64,000 nt of DNA from Frondihabitans sp. Leaf304 (GTDB lineage: Bacteria; Actinomycetota; Actinomycetes; Actinomycetales; Microbacteriaceae). The notes under the pieces were generated by a model that had not been told where the DNA came from, did no database searches, and worked only from the letters and a program-made list of their open reading frames with translations. The translations under genes and the position numbers were made by a program. How positions within the stretch are numbered: the stretch's first letter is position 1; each line of letters starts with the position of its first letter. The stretch lies in contig NZ_LMNV01000002.1 in NCBI RefSeq assembly GCF_001423105.1, positions 773,363-837,362 of the forward strand. Reading direction: 5' to 3'. Positions 1-7,573 of the stretch are shown here, piece by piece.

Positions 1-302
1 CCGACTCCATTGACGCCGACGACGAGTACGACGGCCGGGCGATTCGTGAGCTTGAGGGTGGAGTCGAGCTTAGAGAGGCGCTCTTCGAGGGTCTCGCGGA
101 GCATGCGGCGGAGATCGGCCGGGTCGGTCGTGTTGTAGCGCGCGACCTTCTCGCGCAGGTCCTCGGTGATCTGCTCGGTGACGTCGGGCCCGAAGTCGGC
201 ACCGATGAGGGAGGTCTCGAGGTCGTCCCAGGTCGTGTCGTCGATCGTCTTGCGGGCGAAAACGCCTCGGAGGGCACCGGAGAGGGACCAGGGATTTGCC
301 AT
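1..302 (-). CDS. ftsY: FtsY, signal recognition particle receptor (partial, N-terminal part)
   Basis: This is the 5' part of the gene for the SRP receptor GTPase, which docks SRP-ribosome complexes at the membrane. The gene runs off the left edge, so only about 100 residues are visible. They start MANPWSLSGALRGVF, continue through a helical N domain, and end at VVGVNGVG, the beginning of the G1 (Walker A) loop whose lysine lies outside the window. The ATG is at 300-302. The protein lacks the long acidic A domain of E. coli FtsY, as is common in actinobacteria. In related genomes ftsY follows smc; here PrsW, the effector island, the phosphatase and terC lie between them. Confidence 0.93.
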   Translation of the reverse strand, partial: MANPWSLSGALRGVFARKTIDDTTWDDLETSLIGADFGPDVTEQITEDLREKVARYNTTDPADLRRMLRETLEERLSKLDSTLKLTNRPAVVLVVGVNGV

Positions 303-325
303 GCCTGCAACTTTAGCCGGGAGGC

Positions 326-354
326 TTGCCTCGGTAATCGTCGTCACGTAGCGT
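326..354 (+). promoter_or_regulatory. Putative sigma-70-type promoter of the riboswitch-terC transcript
   Basis: A TTGCCT element (326-331) and a TAGCGT element (349-354) are separated by 17 bases. Initiation would fall near 361, directly before the first base of the riboswitch. That agreement of position is the main support. The -35 match is moderate. Confidence 0.5.
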
Positions 355-361
355 GGTCTTC

Positions 362-483
362 GTTGAAGGGGAGTATTCCCAACGCGGCGGTGTCGTCAAT
401 ACGTTCCAGGAAGATCTGGTTCCGTACCGTCGGCCCTATTCCAGGTCCTTACAGTCCTGGTCAGGGTGTTAGAGACCTTCAGT
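362..483 (+). ncRNA. yybP-ykoY-type manganese riboswitch
   Basis: The leader has both hallmark segments of the yybP-ykoY family: GAAGGGGAGTA at 365-375 and GAGACCTTC at 472-480. TGAAGG (364-369) pairs with CCTTCA (476-481) to close the basal helix. Between them lie further GC-rich helices. The family senses Mn2+ and is frequently found upstream of TerC/Alx-type exporters, which is the gene that follows here. The 61-base stretch from the end of P1 to the start codon could hold the expression platform. The identification is by eye from the two conserved segments, not a covariance search. Confidence 0.82.
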
Positions 484-544
484 GAATCGCCCTGCCTGAA
501 CGACCCGTAGAACGGCGTGCAGGGCCCTGCACTGAAAGAGTCCA

Positions 545-1546
545 ATGGAAACCTCTCTTCTCGTCTGGCTGATCACGATCGCCGGCATCCTCGGCCTTCT
601 GATCTTCGACTTCTATAGCCACGTCAAGACACCGCACGAACCGACCATCCGCGAGTCGGCCACCTGGTCGATCGTCTATATCGCGATCGCCATCCTGTTC
701 GGTGTCGGCGTCGGTGTCTTCGGTGGCTGGACCTCCGGCGGCGAGTATTTCGCCGGGTACATCACCGAGAAGGCGTTGAGCGTCGACAACCTCTTCGTCT
801 TCCTCATCATCATGACCAGCTTCGCCGTGCCGCGGATCTACCAGCAGAAAGTGCTGCTCGTCGGTATCGGAATCGCGCTTCTGTCGCGTGGTGTGTTCAT
901 CGCTCTCGGTGTCACGATCATCGAGAACTTCTCCTGGGTCTTCTACCTGTTCGGCATCCTGCTGTTCTGGCTGGCGTACAGCCAGGTCAAGGGCGGACAC
1001 GACGGCGACGAGAAGGACGAGGCCGATAGCCGCCTCATTCGGATCCTTCGCCGCATCGTCCCCACCAGTGACGACTACGTCGAAGACCGCCTGACCACCC
1101 GTGTCAACGGCCGTCGCCTGTTCACCCCGCTCTTCCTGGTGATGCTGGCCATCGGTCTGACCGACGTGCTGTTCGCGCTCGACTCGATCCCGGCGATCTT
1201 CGGCCTGACCCAAGACCCCTACATCGTGTTCACCGCGAACGCGTTCTCGCTCCTCGGACTGCGTCAGCTGTACTTCTTGATTTCGGGCCTGCTCGAGAAG
1301 CTCGTCTACCTTGCGCAGGGCCTCGCCGTGATCCTCGCGTTCATCGGTGTGAAGCTCCTGTTCCACGCCCTGCACGTGAACGAAGTACCCTTTATCAATG
1401 GCGGTCGTCCGATCGAATGGATCCCCGAGATCCCCATCTGGTTCTCTCTCGGGTTCATCGTGCTCACGATCGCGGTCTCGACGATCCTCAGCCTTCGCAA
1501 GTCGGCCCAGATCGAGCGAGCCGACGAGGTCGCAGCGAAGCACTAG
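545..1546 (+). CDS. TerC/Alx family integral membrane protein, probable Mn2+ exporter
   Basis: This 333-residue polytopic membrane protein belongs to the TerC family (TerC, Alx, MeeF/MeeY). Members were named for tellurite resistance, but several are now known as manganese exporters. The family signature is present: the EKALSVDNLFVF block near residue 80, with its acidic membrane residue, and the DVLFALDSIPAIF block near residue 215. A hydrophilic loop around residues 155-180 separates two halves. The Mn-type riboswitch directly upstream strongly suggests manganese efflux as the role. A GAAAGAG stretch just before the ATG is a weak ribosome site. A strong hairpin terminator follows the stop. 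Confidence 0.9.
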   Translation: METSLLVWLITIAGILGLLIFDFYSHVKTPHEPTIRESATWSIVYIAIAILFGVGVGVFGGWTSGGEYFAGYITEKALSVDNLFVFLIIMTSFAVPRIYQQKVLLVGIGIALLSRGVFIALGVTIIENFSWVFYLFGILLFWLAYSQVKGGHDGDEKDEADSRLIRILRRIVPTSDDYVEDRLTTRVNGRRLFTPLFLVMLAIGLTDVLFALDSIPAIFGLTQDPYIVFTANAFSLLGLRQLYFLISGLLEKLVYLAQGLAVILAFIGVKLLFHALHVNEVPFINGGRPIEWIPEIPIWFSLGFIVLTIAVSTILSLRKSAQIERADEVAAKH

Positions 1547-1579
1547 TTTCCCGGCCTCGGTAGCCGAAATCCACCGACG

Positions 1580-1610
1580 GATCCGAGGGCCCCACGGCCC
1601 TCGGATCTTT
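1580..1610 (+). terminator. Intrinsic terminator after the TerC gene
   Basis: A perfect 12-bp inverted repeat (1580-1591 with 1596-1607), a CCAC loop, and TCTTTC immediately after. It lies 33 bases past the terC stop and before the phosphatase gene. Confidence 0.85.
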
Positions 1611-1662
1611 CGTGTTGCGGGCCTTGCCCGACACGAACGACCACGAGAAGAAGACCGATCGC

Positions 1663-2253
1663 ATGCGCCTCGAACTGATCCGACACGGACAGACCGACTG
1701 GAACCTCCACGACCAGCTGCAGGGGTCGAGCAACACTCCCCTGAACGACACGGGGCGGGCCCAGGCTCACACCGCCGCCGCGCTCCTTGCTCCCTACGAC
1801 TGGGCGGCGATCGTGTCGTCTCCCCTCTCCCGGGCTCGCGAGACAGCTGAGATCATCGCCGGTGAGCTCGGTATCGAGCTGGGCGCGGCCTACCCGGAGC
1901 TGATCGAACGCGACTACGCCTCGCGTGAGGGCACCGTGGCGACGTCGAAGATCCCCGACGAGCCGGACGAAGACTTTCCTGACATCGAGCCTCGCGAGTC
2001 AGTTGCGCGGCGCGGCATCGGCGCGCTCGAAGACATCCGCGACACGCGCCTTCCGCTCGACGGCGACGACAGCAACATCGTCGTGGTGTGCCACGGCACG
2101 ATCATCCGGTTCACCCTGTCGGCGATCCTCGGCTTCGAGGTCGGCCACATCGACAACGCGGCGGCGAACACGGTCGAGTGGGCGAACGGCGAATGGCGCG
2201 TTCTGACGGTCAACGGCGCCCCCGTCGACGAGATCGTGCGCAGCGACGCGTGA
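1663..2253 (+). CDS. Histidine phosphatase family protein (phosphoglycerate mutase-like)
   Basis: A 196-residue branch-2-like histidine phosphatase. The catalytic signature LIRHGQTDWN is at residues 4-13 (phospho-acceptor His7), and the second catalytic histidine lies in VVVCHGT. The SSPLSRARETAE block supplies the other phosphate-binding arginine. I start at the ATG at 1663 rather than an upstream in-frame codon at 1612, because it places the RHG motif at the usual N-terminal position and has a GAGAAGAAG purine stretch upstream. The substrate cannot be told from sequence; alpha-ribazole phosphatase, phosphoglycerate mutase and broad phosphatases share this fold. It is monocistronic by spacing. 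Confidence 0.9.
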   Translation: MRLELIRHGQTDWNLHDQLQGSSNTPLNDTGRAQAHTAAALLAPYDWAAIVSSPLSRARETAEIIAGELGIELGAAYPELIERDYASREGTVATSKIPDEPDEDFPDIEPRESVARRGIGALEDIRDTRLPLDGDDSNIVVVCHGTIIRFTLSAILGFEVGHIDNAAANTVEWANGEWRVLTVNGAPVDEIVRSDA

Positions 2254-2409
2254 GGTCGAGCGACGCCTGAGGCGGAGCGACGCTGAGGCAGCGGGAGGCC
2301 TGGCAGGCAGTGGAAGCCCCGAAATCGTAGGTCTAAGTGCCTACGTCGGGGGCCGGATCCTGCGCCCCGTGTTGGGTAACGTGGTGAGCGACACGAGATC
2401 GGGGGATCT

Positions 2410-2700
2410 ATGGCTGACTACCGCGTCGATCCTGATGTGGTGCAGGGCGCCGCGTCGAGCCTGAGTGCCGGCGCCGACTCCGGGCCGAGTGGGTTCGTGA
2501 CCGAGGCGTGGGATGTGGGCAGTTCGCGGGTCACCGGCGTTCTCGACACCGACGGCGACAAGTTCCATGCCCTCTGGCGCACGACGAACGCCGCCACGAT
2601 GGCCCTTGCCACAAGCGCGACCAAGGCCGTCGAGACGTACCGCACGACCGAAGAGGGTGTTGCGGCGGCGTCATCCGATGCGGGCGGGGGCTCGCGATGA
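2410..2700 (+). CDS. Small helical protein with YxxxE tail, candidate type VII secretion partner
   Basis: A 96-residue protein without cysteine or membrane segment, predicted largely helical. It begins MADYRVDPD and has an alanine-rich second half. Near its C-terminus is YRTTE, which fits the YxxxD/E export signal of type VII substrates (ESX heterodimers). A typical WXG turn is not evident, although the size matches WXG100 proteins. A strong GGGGG ribosome site is at 2401-2405. Its stop overlaps the start of the next gene (ATGA at 2697-2700), so the two are translationally coupled, the pattern of a T7SS partner encoded beside its effector. The assignment is inference from motif, size and position. 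Confidence 0.6.
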   Translation: MADYRVDPDVVQGAASSLSAGADSGPSGFVTEAWDVGSSRVTGVLDTDGDKFHALWRTTNAATMALATSATKAVETYRTTEEGVAAASSDAGGGSR

Positions 2701-4598
2701 GCGACTGGACCGACGACGATCCCGGTGCCGGCGACCTGTCGACGCTAGGCGACCGGGCCCAGAAACTCGCGCTGCAGGCGCAGCACGCCGGCGAGATGCA
2801 GGCGCTCGTGGGGCAGCAGGAGGCCGTCGTCGCCGGGGCGTGGACGGGCACCGGCCACGATGGGTGGGCGAACAAGGCCGCTCAGACCACCGTCGCGTGG
2901 GCGACGCTGCAGACCTGGGCGTCGAACGAGCAGAAGGCTCTGGGCAGCTACGTCGAAACCGTCACCGGCATCAAAACGCGTGCCGACCGACAGAAAGGCC
3001 TTCTGGCCGACGCCAAGGCGGACGCTACGAGAGCCGAACAGGCGACGAGCGTGTCGCAGGCGGTGGCGTCCCCTCAAGGATCCGGCCTGCCGTCTCCCTC
3101 TCCCGGCCCGTCTCCCTCGATCGCCCCGGAACAGCTCGCCCTCGAACAGGCGCAGTCGTCCTATCTCAGCGCCATGAAAGCGCTTGCGGCAGAGCGTCAG
3201 GCAGCCGACGACGCCCTCGTCGCGAGTATCCGCGAAGCCTACGTCGAAGTCACCGCGGCCGGAACGCCAGTGTTGCCAGCCGGGCTGACCGAGGAGTCGC
3301 TTGCGGGTATGACGCCGACGACCCTCCTGACGACGCTCAGCGCCCTCTCGGCCACTGACCTGGCCGACCTGATGGCCGCCGAACCCGCGATCGCTCAGGA
3401 CTTCTGGACGAATCCGCCCGAGCCCTCGACCGCGTCGAGCTGGTGGGCGGCCCTCTCTGACGATCAGCGCGCTGCCCTCCTCGCCGGGGCGCCGTCGGTG
3501 ATCGGCAACCTCGGTGGCGTGCCCTACGCCGACCGGATCGTCGCCAACCAGAACCAGCTTGATCAGGCGGCGGCACGGAGCGACCTCACCAAGGCGCAGC
3601 GCGGGACGGTGGAGCAGGCGAAAAAGGCGTTGGGCAGTGGCCAGGACGGCCCCCCGCGTGGTCTCGTAGACCTCAACCTCGGCTCTAACCCGCCATTCGG
3701 CGCTGTTGCGATCGGCGATGTCGACACGGCGGATAAAGTCACGTGGTCGGTGCCCGGCATGGACAATTCAGCGTCGGAGAACCTGAACGGCTGGACGGTA
3801 GCGGGGCGGAATCTCCTGGACCAGCAGAAAGCGGTAGACAGAACGGCGACACATGCAGTTGTGTCGTGGATTGGTTACGAGACCCCCACGCTCGACTCGA
3901 CGAAACGAGACTTTGGCGGAAGTGACAGTGTGCTCTCCAACTCTCTTGCTGAGAAAGGCGCCGGTCGGTTGGCTTCAGAGCTCGACGCGCTTCATACGAC
4001 CCGAGCACTAGGCCAATCGGGTCTGCCCCGAATCGCCGTCGCCGCACACTCGTATGGCACCACGGTGTCGTCCTACGCACTTACCGAGACCCAATACAAC
4101 GTAGATTCAGTGACGTTCACCGCCTCGGCGGGTATCGATTCGTCCGTCGTCTCAAGCGCAAATGACCTTCACGTTAAATCGAGTGAAGGGCATCAGAACG
4201 TGTACGCCACGCAAGCTTCCGCCGATTTCATCGCGAGCATCGGTAGGAACACAGACCCGCACTTCCTTGGTCTGCTTCTCAGCGGGGTGAGTAGCGACCC
4301 GAGCGGCATGAATTATGGCGAGACCCGTGAATTGCAAACTATTCCGCAGAACCATCGAGTCAATCCGGACTCGAACTTTGGCGCAATTCGTTACAGCTCA
4401 GACGGAAACGGTGATCTCTTGGGCACTGGTGGCCACGACGCCCTAGGCACGGGAGGACCGCCCTTTATTTCTGCCTCCAAGGGACATGGATACTATGACT
4501 ACTACACCCAGTCCCTCTGGAACATGGCCGTCACGACCACCGGTACGGGAGAGTTATCTCCCATCGCGCCACCACAGTCAGTGATGCCCCAACCATGA
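2697..4598 (+). CDS. WXG/LXG-like N-terminus fused to DUF1023-type alpha/beta hydrolase, candidate secreted effector
   Basis: A 633-residue protein. Residues 1-150 form a helical domain with a W49-T-G turn (WXG-like). A Pro/Ser linker (about 126-142) and a second helical region (about 145-320) follow, and the C-terminal half is an alpha/beta hydrolase of the DUF1023 family. The nucleophile elbow is AAHSYG with Ser452, and a late histidine (His597, GHGYYDYY) could complete the triad. There is no signal peptide, which would be expected for type VII export. The first 1 kb is as GC-rich as the neighbours, but the catalytic part drops sharply (48-52% G+C in lines 4081-4140 and 4321-4380, against 73% at 2461-2520). 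That is typical of polymorphic toxins with exchangeable C-termini. The hydrolase substrate is unknown. Confidence 0.75.
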   Translation: MSDWTDDDPGAGDLSTLGDRAQKLALQAQHAGEMQALVGQQEAVVAGAWTGTGHDGWANKAAQTTVAWATLQTWASNEQKALGSYVETVTGIKTRADRQKGLLADAKADATRAEQATSVSQAVASPQGSGLPSPSPGPSPSIAPEQLALEQAQSSYLSAMKALAAERQAADDALVASIREAYVEVTAAGTPVLPAGLTEESLAGMTPTTLLTTLSALSATDLADLMAAEPAIAQDFWTNPPEPSTASSWWAALSDDQRAALLAGAPSVIGNLGGVPYADRIVANQNQLDQAAARSDLTKAQRGTVEQAKKALGSGQDGPPRGLVDLNLGSNPPFGAVAIGDVDTADKVTWSVPGMDNSASENLNGWTVAGRNLLDQQKAVDRTATHAVVSWIGYETPTLDSTKRDFGGSDSVLSNSLAEKGAGRLASELDALHTTRALGQSGLPRIAVAAHSYGTTVSSYALTETQYNVDSVTFTASAGIDSSVVSSANDLHVKSSEGHQNVYATQASADFIASIGRNTDPHFLGLLLSGVSSDPSGMNYGETRELQTIPQNHRVNPDSNFGAIRYSSDGNGDLLGTGGHDALGTGGPPFISASKGHGYYDYYTQSLWNMAVTTTGTGELSPIAPPQSVMPQP

Positions 4599-4614
4599 AG
4601 GTAAAAAGACACCT

Positions 4615-5151
4615 GTGACCCTGCAACCACGCCGACTTGCCACGCGCCGTCGATTCCGAACCTGGGCCCTTGCGACTGTCGGGCTCTTTATCGTTGCCGT
4701 CCTCATCACTGGAGCAATTCTTGTGAACCGATCATCCCCGGCTCCTTCTCCGTCCCCGACGACGACCCAAACGGCCCATGAGGCCTTTCTCGGACTCGTG
4801 ACCGATGCAATCTCTGTATCCGGTGGCGACTGGACGTTCGCCGACGAAAAGACTCCCTTCTCGGTCCGCCGGGCTCTCACGCACAAGCGCGAGGAATGCC
4901 TTTCGGATTCCTCGACCGAGCAGTACTCGTTGACTTTGTACGGCCCGGCCAAGGTCGACCCCACCGAGGCCACGAAACAGATGACTCTGCATTGGCAGGG
5001 ACTCGGTTACTCAGTCAGGAGAGTTGTCGCGACAAGCGACGACATCGAGATCGCCGCCACCGTTCCCGGCGGCTCGCAGATCGGATACTTTGCGTCCACT
5101 GGCGTCACGTCCATCACCGCACAGGGGCCCTGCGTCACGTCGGCGAGGTGA
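4615..5151 (+). CDS. Membrane-anchored paralog 1 of a two-cysteine domain family (one domain), candidate immunity protein
   Basis: I do not recognise the family. The 178-residue protein has a basic N-terminus and one membrane helix (about residues 16-37). A Pro/Ser/Thr spacer leads to one copy of the repeated domain, recognisable by SGGDWTF, KTPFS, EECLSDSS, EQYSLTLYGP, HWQGLGY and VPGG, ending in GPC. The cysteines in ECLSD and GPCV are kept in nearly all copies and suggest an extracytoplasmic disulfide. The start is GTG. It begins 16 bases after the hydrolase gene and its G+C is below that of the chromosome. A membrane-anchored outward-facing protein directly behind a candidate secreted enzyme fits an immunity role, but this is inference. 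Confidence 0.7.
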   Translation: MTLQPRRLATRRRFRTWALATVGLFIVAVLITGAILVNRSSPAPSPSPTTTQTAHEAFLGLVTDAISVSGGDWTFADEKTPFSVRRALTHKREECLSDSSTEQYSLTLYGPAKVDPTEATKQMTLHWQGLGYSVRRVVATSDDIEIAATVPGGSQIGYFASTGVTSITAQGPCVTSAR

Positions 5152-5155
5152 AATC

Positions 5156-5659
5156 GTGCTCTTGACGCGGATGCTCGGCTTGCCGACGGTGGGCGGCATG
5201 CTCTGTGTCGTTGCAGCCGGGGTGACGCTCGTGGTTCTCCTTGGAGCAAGAGACACCTCCCGTGACAAGCCCTCCGTGTCTCCCCACGAATCCTTCCGTC
5301 GCCTCGCAACTGACACAACCGCGGTGCCGGGCGGCGAGTGGACATTTGAAGATAAGAAGACGCCGTTCTCTATGTCTGAGGCCTTCAAGGATGAGCGCCA
5401 GGAGTGCCTTCCGGACCCCACTACGGAGCAGTACACGCTTACCCTTTTTGGCCCAGCAACAAGTCACCCCGCGAGGGCTGTTGAGACTATGACGCAACAT
5501 TGGCAAGGACTCGGTTACAAGGTCAGGGTCGTGACCGAAACGAGTGACGACACCGAAATTACGGCGACTGTTCCCGGGGGTTCTTACATCAGCTACTACG
5601 CTTCGACAGACCCGATAGCCGTCACGGCAGAAGGCCCTTGCGTCAAGTCCGCGAACTGA
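5156..5659 (+). CDS. Membrane-anchored paralog 2 of the two-cysteine domain family (one domain)
   Basis: A 167-residue protein with the same build as the gene before it: a short N-terminus, one membrane helix (about residues 8-28), then one domain copy (GGEWTF, KTPFS, ECLPDP, EQYTLTLFGP, HWQGLGYKV, VPGGS, GPCV). The GTG start at 5156 was chosen because a GAGGTG ribosome site overlaps the previous stop and because it places the membrane helix at the extreme N-terminus. An open frame extends further upstream but runs antagonistic to the previous gene. It is spaced 4 bases from its neighbour, so it belongs to the same operon. Confidence 0.7.
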   Translation: MLLTRMLGLPTVGGMLCVVAAGVTLVVLLGARDTSRDKPSVSPHESFRRLATDTTAVPGGEWTFEDKKTPFSMSEAFKDERQECLPDPTTEQYTLTLFGPATSHPARAVETMTQHWQGLGYKVRVVTETSDDTEITATVPGGSYISYYASTDPIAVTAEGPCVKSAN

Positions 5660-5660
5660 C

Positions 5661-6560
5661 GTGGTGCTCACCAAGCGAACACGCGTCCTGCTGGTACTCG
5701 GCGGCGTTCTCACGCTCATTGCCACCGGGGTTGTTATTGGCATTCTCTTTCGGCCGACCAACACTCCCCGCGTCACGGCATCCGCGTCACCACATGAGTC
5801 CTTCATCCACCTCGCTACCGACACCATGGCGGCGGCCGGCGGCGAATGGACCTTCGACGACAAGAAGACACCGTTTTCACTTCGCGAGGCTCGCAAAGAT
5901 AAGCCGGAGGAATGTCTCTCGGATTCCTCTGCCGAGCAGTACTCGCTCACCCTCTACGGACCAGCCACAAATACTCCTTCAGAGACAATCAAAAGCATGA
6001 CCCGCCATTGGCAAGCCCTCGACTACTCAGTAAGGACCGTTGTCGATACGGATGACGCCATCGAGATCGCAGCCGCCGTTCCCGGTGGTTCCGAGATCGG
6101 CTATTTCGCGTCGACGGGCACCACATCGATCACCGTGCAGGGCCCATGCGTTGAGGCTGCTCCCACGAGCACGACCAACGCACTGCAGGAGGAATTTCTC
6201 GAAAACGTCTCCAAGTCGGTCTCGACGGCCGGCGGCTCGTGGACTTTCGAGAACAAGAAGACGCCGTTTTCCGTGGCGCGGGCTCGAACGCACTCCGCCG
6301 CCGAGTGCCTCTCGGACAGCCGGATGGAGCAGTACGACCTCGTACTTTACGGTGACGCCCCCGCCGATCCGCGCGCGGCCTCTGACGCCATGGCGTCCCA
6401 GTGGAGCAAGCGGGGGTTCAACGTCACCACGGTCGTCGACAATTCCGACGGCATAGAGATCAGAGCCGACACCCCCGACGGGTCGCTTCTCGATTTTGCG
6501 GTCTCGCCCGAACTCAGCTCGCTTCTGTTTCAGAGCGCCTGCACGAGATCGGTCGGGTAA
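5661..6560 (+). CDS. Membrane-anchored paralog 3, two tandem copies of the domain
   Basis: A 299-residue protein with a GTG start one base after the previous stop. An N-terminal membrane helix (about residues 8-29) is followed by two complete domain copies, about 43-168 and 170-299. Both have GG[ES]WTF, KKTPFS, ECLSDS, EQY and the final cysteine. The first copy resembles the neighbouring single-domain proteins closely. The second is more diverged (SKRGFNVTTV, TPDGSLLDF). The fusion shows that the domain duplicated inside a gene as well as by gene duplication. Confidence 0.72.
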   Translation: MVLTKRTRVLLVLGGVLTLIATGVVIGILFRPTNTPRVTASASPHESFIHLATDTMAAAGGEWTFDDKKTPFSLREARKDKPEECLSDSSAEQYSLTLYGPATNTPSETIKSMTRHWQALDYSVRTVVDTDDAIEIAAAVPGGSEIGYFASTGTTSITVQGPCVEAAPTSTTNALQEEFLENVSKSVSTAGGSWTFENKKTPFSVARARTHSAAECLSDSRMEQYDLVLYGDAPADPRAASDAMASQWSKRGFNVTTVVDNSDGIEIRADTPDGSLLDFAVSPELSSLLFQSACTRSVG

Positions 6561-6564
6561 CAGA

Positions 6565-7467
6565 GTGGAACGGAACGGGCGTCGGATCCTTGTCGTCACC
6601 GTCAGCACTGTCGCGGCCGTCGCGATCCTGGTAACAGCCGTGGCTGTGTTCCGCAGCACACCGGACAGTCGGGCGACCGTGGCGGAGTCGAAGCAGGCCT
6701 ACCTGACGCACTTGGGGGAGACAATGGGGGTGGCCGGTGGATCCTGGCTTTTCGAAGACGGCAAGACGGCCTTCTCTCACGAAATAGCCGAGACTTACAC
6801 GCCAGAGCCCTGCCTGAGTTCGTCGAGCGATGAGTTGCAGTACCAGATCAATACAGTCGGCCCAGGTCGCACCGACGTCGGACACTCGGTCGACCTCGTC
6901 ACGGCCGATTGGAAACAACGCGGTTACAGTGTGCGGACAGTCGCTCCACCAAACCCAAGCATCTCCGATAACACCGAGATTGCAGCAGACCTGCCGGACG
7001 GCGGCACCCTCGTGTACAGCGTCTCGACGAGGCGGAGCAGCATCGACTCACAGAGCCTCTGCTTCGCCGGTGACGCCAGACCCGCCCAGCCGCACGAGGT
7101 CTTCCTCGATCACGTGACCGATGCGATCGCGGTATCCGGCGGCCAGTGGACATTCGGAGACAAGACGACGCCGTTCTCTGTTGGTGAAGCCCGCAAAGAC
7201 AAGCCTCAGGAATGCCTCTCGGATTCATCGGCCGAGCAGTACGACCTCGGCCTTTTCGGACCGGCATCGGACGACCCCGCGAAGACGGTCGACGAGATGA
7301 CTCGCCATTGGCAGGATCTCGGCTACACCGTCGAGTCTGTAGCCGACACGAGTGACGACATGGAGATCACCGCATCGGTTCCTGACGGCTCGACTCTTAA
7401 CTTCTTCGCGTCGACCGGCGTCACTTCGCTCATTACGCAGAGCCCGTGCGTGAAGGCGGAGGGGTAG
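6565..7467 (+). CDS. Membrane-anchored paralog 4, two domain copies, the first one diverged
   Basis: A 300-residue protein. The GTG start at 6565 lies 4 bases past the previous stop and puts the membrane helix at about residues 10-29. The first domain copy is the most diverged of the six: KTAFS instead of KTPFS, PCLSSSSDELQY instead of ECLSDSSxEQY, and a small insertion before the EIAADLPDGG strand. The second copy returns to the consensus (KTTPFSVGEAR, QECLSDSSAEQYDL, HWQDLGY, SPCV). It is the last gene of the island; the next gene (PrsW) is convergent across an intergenic palindrome. Confidence 0.72.
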   Translation: MERNGRRILVVTVSTVAAVAILVTAVAVFRSTPDSRATVAESKQAYLTHLGETMGVAGGSWLFEDGKTAFSHEIAETYTPEPCLSSSSDELQYQINTVGPGRTDVGHSVDLVTADWKQRGYSVRTVAPPNPSISDNTEIAADLPDGGTLVYSVSTRRSSIDSQSLCFAGDARPAQPHEVFLDHVTDAIAVSGGQWTFGDKTTPFSVGEARKDKPQECLSDSSAEQYDLGLFGPASDDPAKTVDEMTRHWQDLGYTVESVADTSDDMEITASVPDGSTLNFFASTGVTSLITQSPCVKAEG

Positions 7468-7495
7468 CAGCGCCCTCATTCCGTCTGCCGGTGAG

Positions 7496-7556
7496 GCACC
7501 CCCGAATGGCCAAATAACCCTGAGATGCCACCCCGAAAATGGCCAGGCGGGGGTGC
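7496..7556. terminator. Two-tier palindrome between convergent genes, probable bidirectional terminator
   Basis: The outer arms 7496-7511 and 7541-7556 pair over 14 of 16 positions (GCACCCCCG and TGGCC blocks, one AA/CC internal mismatch) around a 29-base centre. It sits between the 3' ends of the island and of the PrsW gene. There is no U-tract. Confidence 0.55.
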
Positions 7557-7573
7557 GTCGGCGCGGAGCGGCG

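Noticed and set aside
479-1543. 354-codon minus-strand frame across terC
   Set aside because: It is the shadow of the TerC gene, whose family motifs and riboswitch settle the strand.
2508-2696. Upstream extension of the hydrolase frame
   Set aside because: It overlaps the small T7SS-like gene out of frame and has no ribosome site; the ATG in the ATGA overlap is better.
2697-7467. Prophage or insertion sequence as origin of the low-GC island
   Set aside because: No transposase, integrase, terminal inverted repeats or target duplications were found around it.
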